Source: Chitinophaga pinensis
Lineage (GTDB): Bacteria; Bacteroidota; Bacteroidia; NS11-12g; UBA955
Direction: 5' to 3'
DNA: 64,000 nt
Assembly: GCA_945877575.1 (NCBI GenBank)
Contig: CAMDUE010000011.1
Coordinates: forward strand, 1-64,000
In this document: positions 62,854 to 64,000 of the stretch, piece after piece
Numbering within the stretch: position 1 is the stretch's first letter
Layout of the letters: each line of letters begins with the position of its first letter
The notes under the pieces: generated by a model
What the model was told of the DNA's origin: nothing
The model's input: only the letters and a program-made list of their open reading frames with translations
The model's database searches: none
Program-made: the position numbers and the translations under genes

Positions 62854-64000
62854 ATGAAACATAAATACAAGGGTATTTTAAAAGGAATCTGGACGTTCTT
62901 GATGATTTTCTTGACGTCTCAAACAAAGGCACAAATCAGTTCAACGGGGAAGGAGTTTTACATGTCATTCATGGAAATGGAGACGCGTAATGGCGGGTTT
63001 CCTGACACTTTGCTGATTTTTGTAACTTCACCCATTAACACCACTTTGGTATTAGATAACCCACGCTTAACCGGATCTTCGGCAAATTACACCATACAGG
63101 CAAATAAAGTTAATCGAATTTCAGTTGACGTTAACTTTTATTATCCCGTTGGGTCTGAATTTGCCTCAACAGATGTTAATAGCCGACGTGGATTGCGCAT
63201 CGTTGCAAAAGACCCTGTCAATGTTTATTGCATGAATTTGGAATTAAATCGTTCGGATGGAACTTTCGTATTGCCTTATGAATCCATTCCTGCGGCTCCG
63301 GAATTTTACGTAGTTTCATTTCCTCCAAACGCTCCAACCGGATCTTTTCCTAACGTAACTTCATCTTATGGTGAGAGCGAGTTTGTAGTTATTGCCATGG
63401 ATAATAACGTGACAGTTGAAATTACACCAACTGCTCCTACAAAAGGCGGAAAAGCTGCTGGAACAGCCTTCACTGTTACCATGCAAAAAGGACAAATTTA
63501 TCAAGTCCAGTCAGTAAAAGCGACAGGAACAAACAATACAGATCCAGCTGCAACGTCATGGGCAACCACTGGAGCAAAAGCAGGTGATTTGACTGGAACG
63601 AGAGTTAGAGTGATTAATGGATGCGGCAAGATCAATGTATTTTCCGGGAATCGATCAGCCCACGTAACTAAGGGTAATTGTGGTGGAGGAACCAACGGTA
63701 GAGATCATTTATACACCCAAGTGCTACCAACCAATGCTTTAGGTAAAGATTATGTGTTGATGCCATTCAGGAATCAAACGGGTGGATATGCTGTTAAAGT
63801 AGTAGCTGCCTCTGATAATACTGTTGTAACCATTAATGGTACCGTAGTTGCTACAATAGCAAAAGCAGGAGAATGGGTTTATCGTCATGTGACTACAAGC
63901 GCAGCTACTTGTATAAATACATCAAAGCCAGCTTATGTTGTTCAGTACATGAAAAATGGAGTTTGTTCAGGTTTGACAGGTAACAACGGTGATCCTGCAA
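62854..64000 (+). CDS. Secreted IgGFc-binding-domain protein, 5' part (cut by window edge)
   Basis: The open frame starts at an ATG at 62854 with a signal peptide (about residues 1-27, MKHKYKGILKGIWTFLMIFL, ending KAQ). Next is the IgGFc-binding N-terminal domain (GKEFYMSFMEMETRNGGFPD, LLIFVTSP), typical of large Bacteroidota surface proteins that end in T9SS sorting domains. No stop is reached by 64000, so at least 382 residues are seen. Later segments (VLPTNALGKDYVLMPF, YAVKVVAASDN) continue the domain. Function as an adhesin is inferred. Confidence 0.8.
   Translation, partial: MKHKYKGILKGIWTFLMIFLTSQTKAQISSTGKEFYMSFMEMETRNGGFPDTLLIFVTSPINTTLVLDNPRLTGSSANYTIQANKVNRISVDVNFYYPVGSEFASTDVNSRRGLRIVAKDPVNVYCMNLELNRSDGTFVLPYESIPAAPEFYVVSFPPNAPTGSFPNVTSSYGESEFVVIAMDNNVTVEITPTAPTKGGKAAGTAFTVTMQKGQIYQVQSVKATGTNNTDPAATSWATTGAKAGDLTGTRVRVINGCGKINVFSGNRSAHVTKGNCGGGTNGRDHLYTQVLPTNALGKDYVLMPFRNQTGGYAVKVVAASDNTVVTINGTVVATIAKAGEWVYRHVTTSAATCINTSKPAYVVQYMKNGVCSGLTGNNGDPA

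Overview
The window reads as a chromosomal segment of a Bacteroidota bacterium, probably of the Flavobacteriales type. Several things point there. Two secreted proteins carry type IX secretion (T9SS) C-terminal sorting regions. Succinate dehydrogenase has a cytochrome b558-type single membrane subunit. DnaJ keeps only two of the four CxxCxGxG zinc motifs. Starts lack Shine-Dalgarno sequences. Many genes, and the single tRNA gene, have the phylum's -7 promoter element TAnnTTTG. No rRNA, insertion sequence, transposase or CRISPR array was seen.

Layout. 1-2.3 kb is accessory-looking: an AbiE-type toxin-antitoxin pair cut by the window edge, a small HTH protein, a roughly 700-base gap with inverted and direct repeats, and a DUF1569/DinB-like protein. 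2.3-6.5 kb holds a secreted tail-collar protein, a VWA/MoxR-type AAA+ pair and an AraC-type regulator. 6.5-10 kb is a GH130 phosphorylase and glycosyltransferase pair. 10-19 kb holds cold-shock and RRM RNA-binding proteins, PhnA, KatG and a ppk1-ppx-acs operon. 18.9-22.5 kb is the lower meta-cleavage pathway: a dmpH-like decarboxylase divergent from dmpE-dmpF-dmpG, ending in pyruvate and acetyl-CoA. 22.5-31 kb holds an OmpA-like lipoprotein, a GH92 mannosidase, a YwaF/TMEM164-like membrane protein, a large T9SS protein and a 61-residue protein that is almost only an exosortase-type sorting signal. 31.2-34.6 kb holds tRNA-Phe and a short operon of exosortase-family protein, exosortase-associated membrane protein and barrel protein.

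34.7-45.9 kb holds outer-membrane proteins, a TlpA-like protein, an alkyltransferase-like protein, an RluA-type synthase, a MATE transporter, sdhCAB and riboflavin synthase. 46-50.7 kb is grpE-dnaJ, an M48 peptidase and a barrel protein. 50.8-54.2 kb is menB and an ECF sigma / anti-sigma / barrel operon. 54.2-64 kb holds a methyltransferase, PAP2 phosphatase, enoyl-CoA hydratase, Omp28-like lipoprotein, adk, YjjG, a T9SS protein, a VWA membrane protein, mnmA and a truncated IgGFc-binding-domain protein.

The most unusual features are three. (1) Six intergenic arrays of degenerate 7-bp repeats each abut a stop codon; several have the form GGG-N4, with G-quadruplex potential, or are arranged as inverted halves. 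(2) An exosortase-like protein keeps the Cys and Arg motifs but lacks the usual His, and a tiny dedicated-looking substrate lies nearby. (3) TAnnTTTG elements lie only 4-7 nt from start codons at many genes, implying leaderless or nearly leaderless transcripts.
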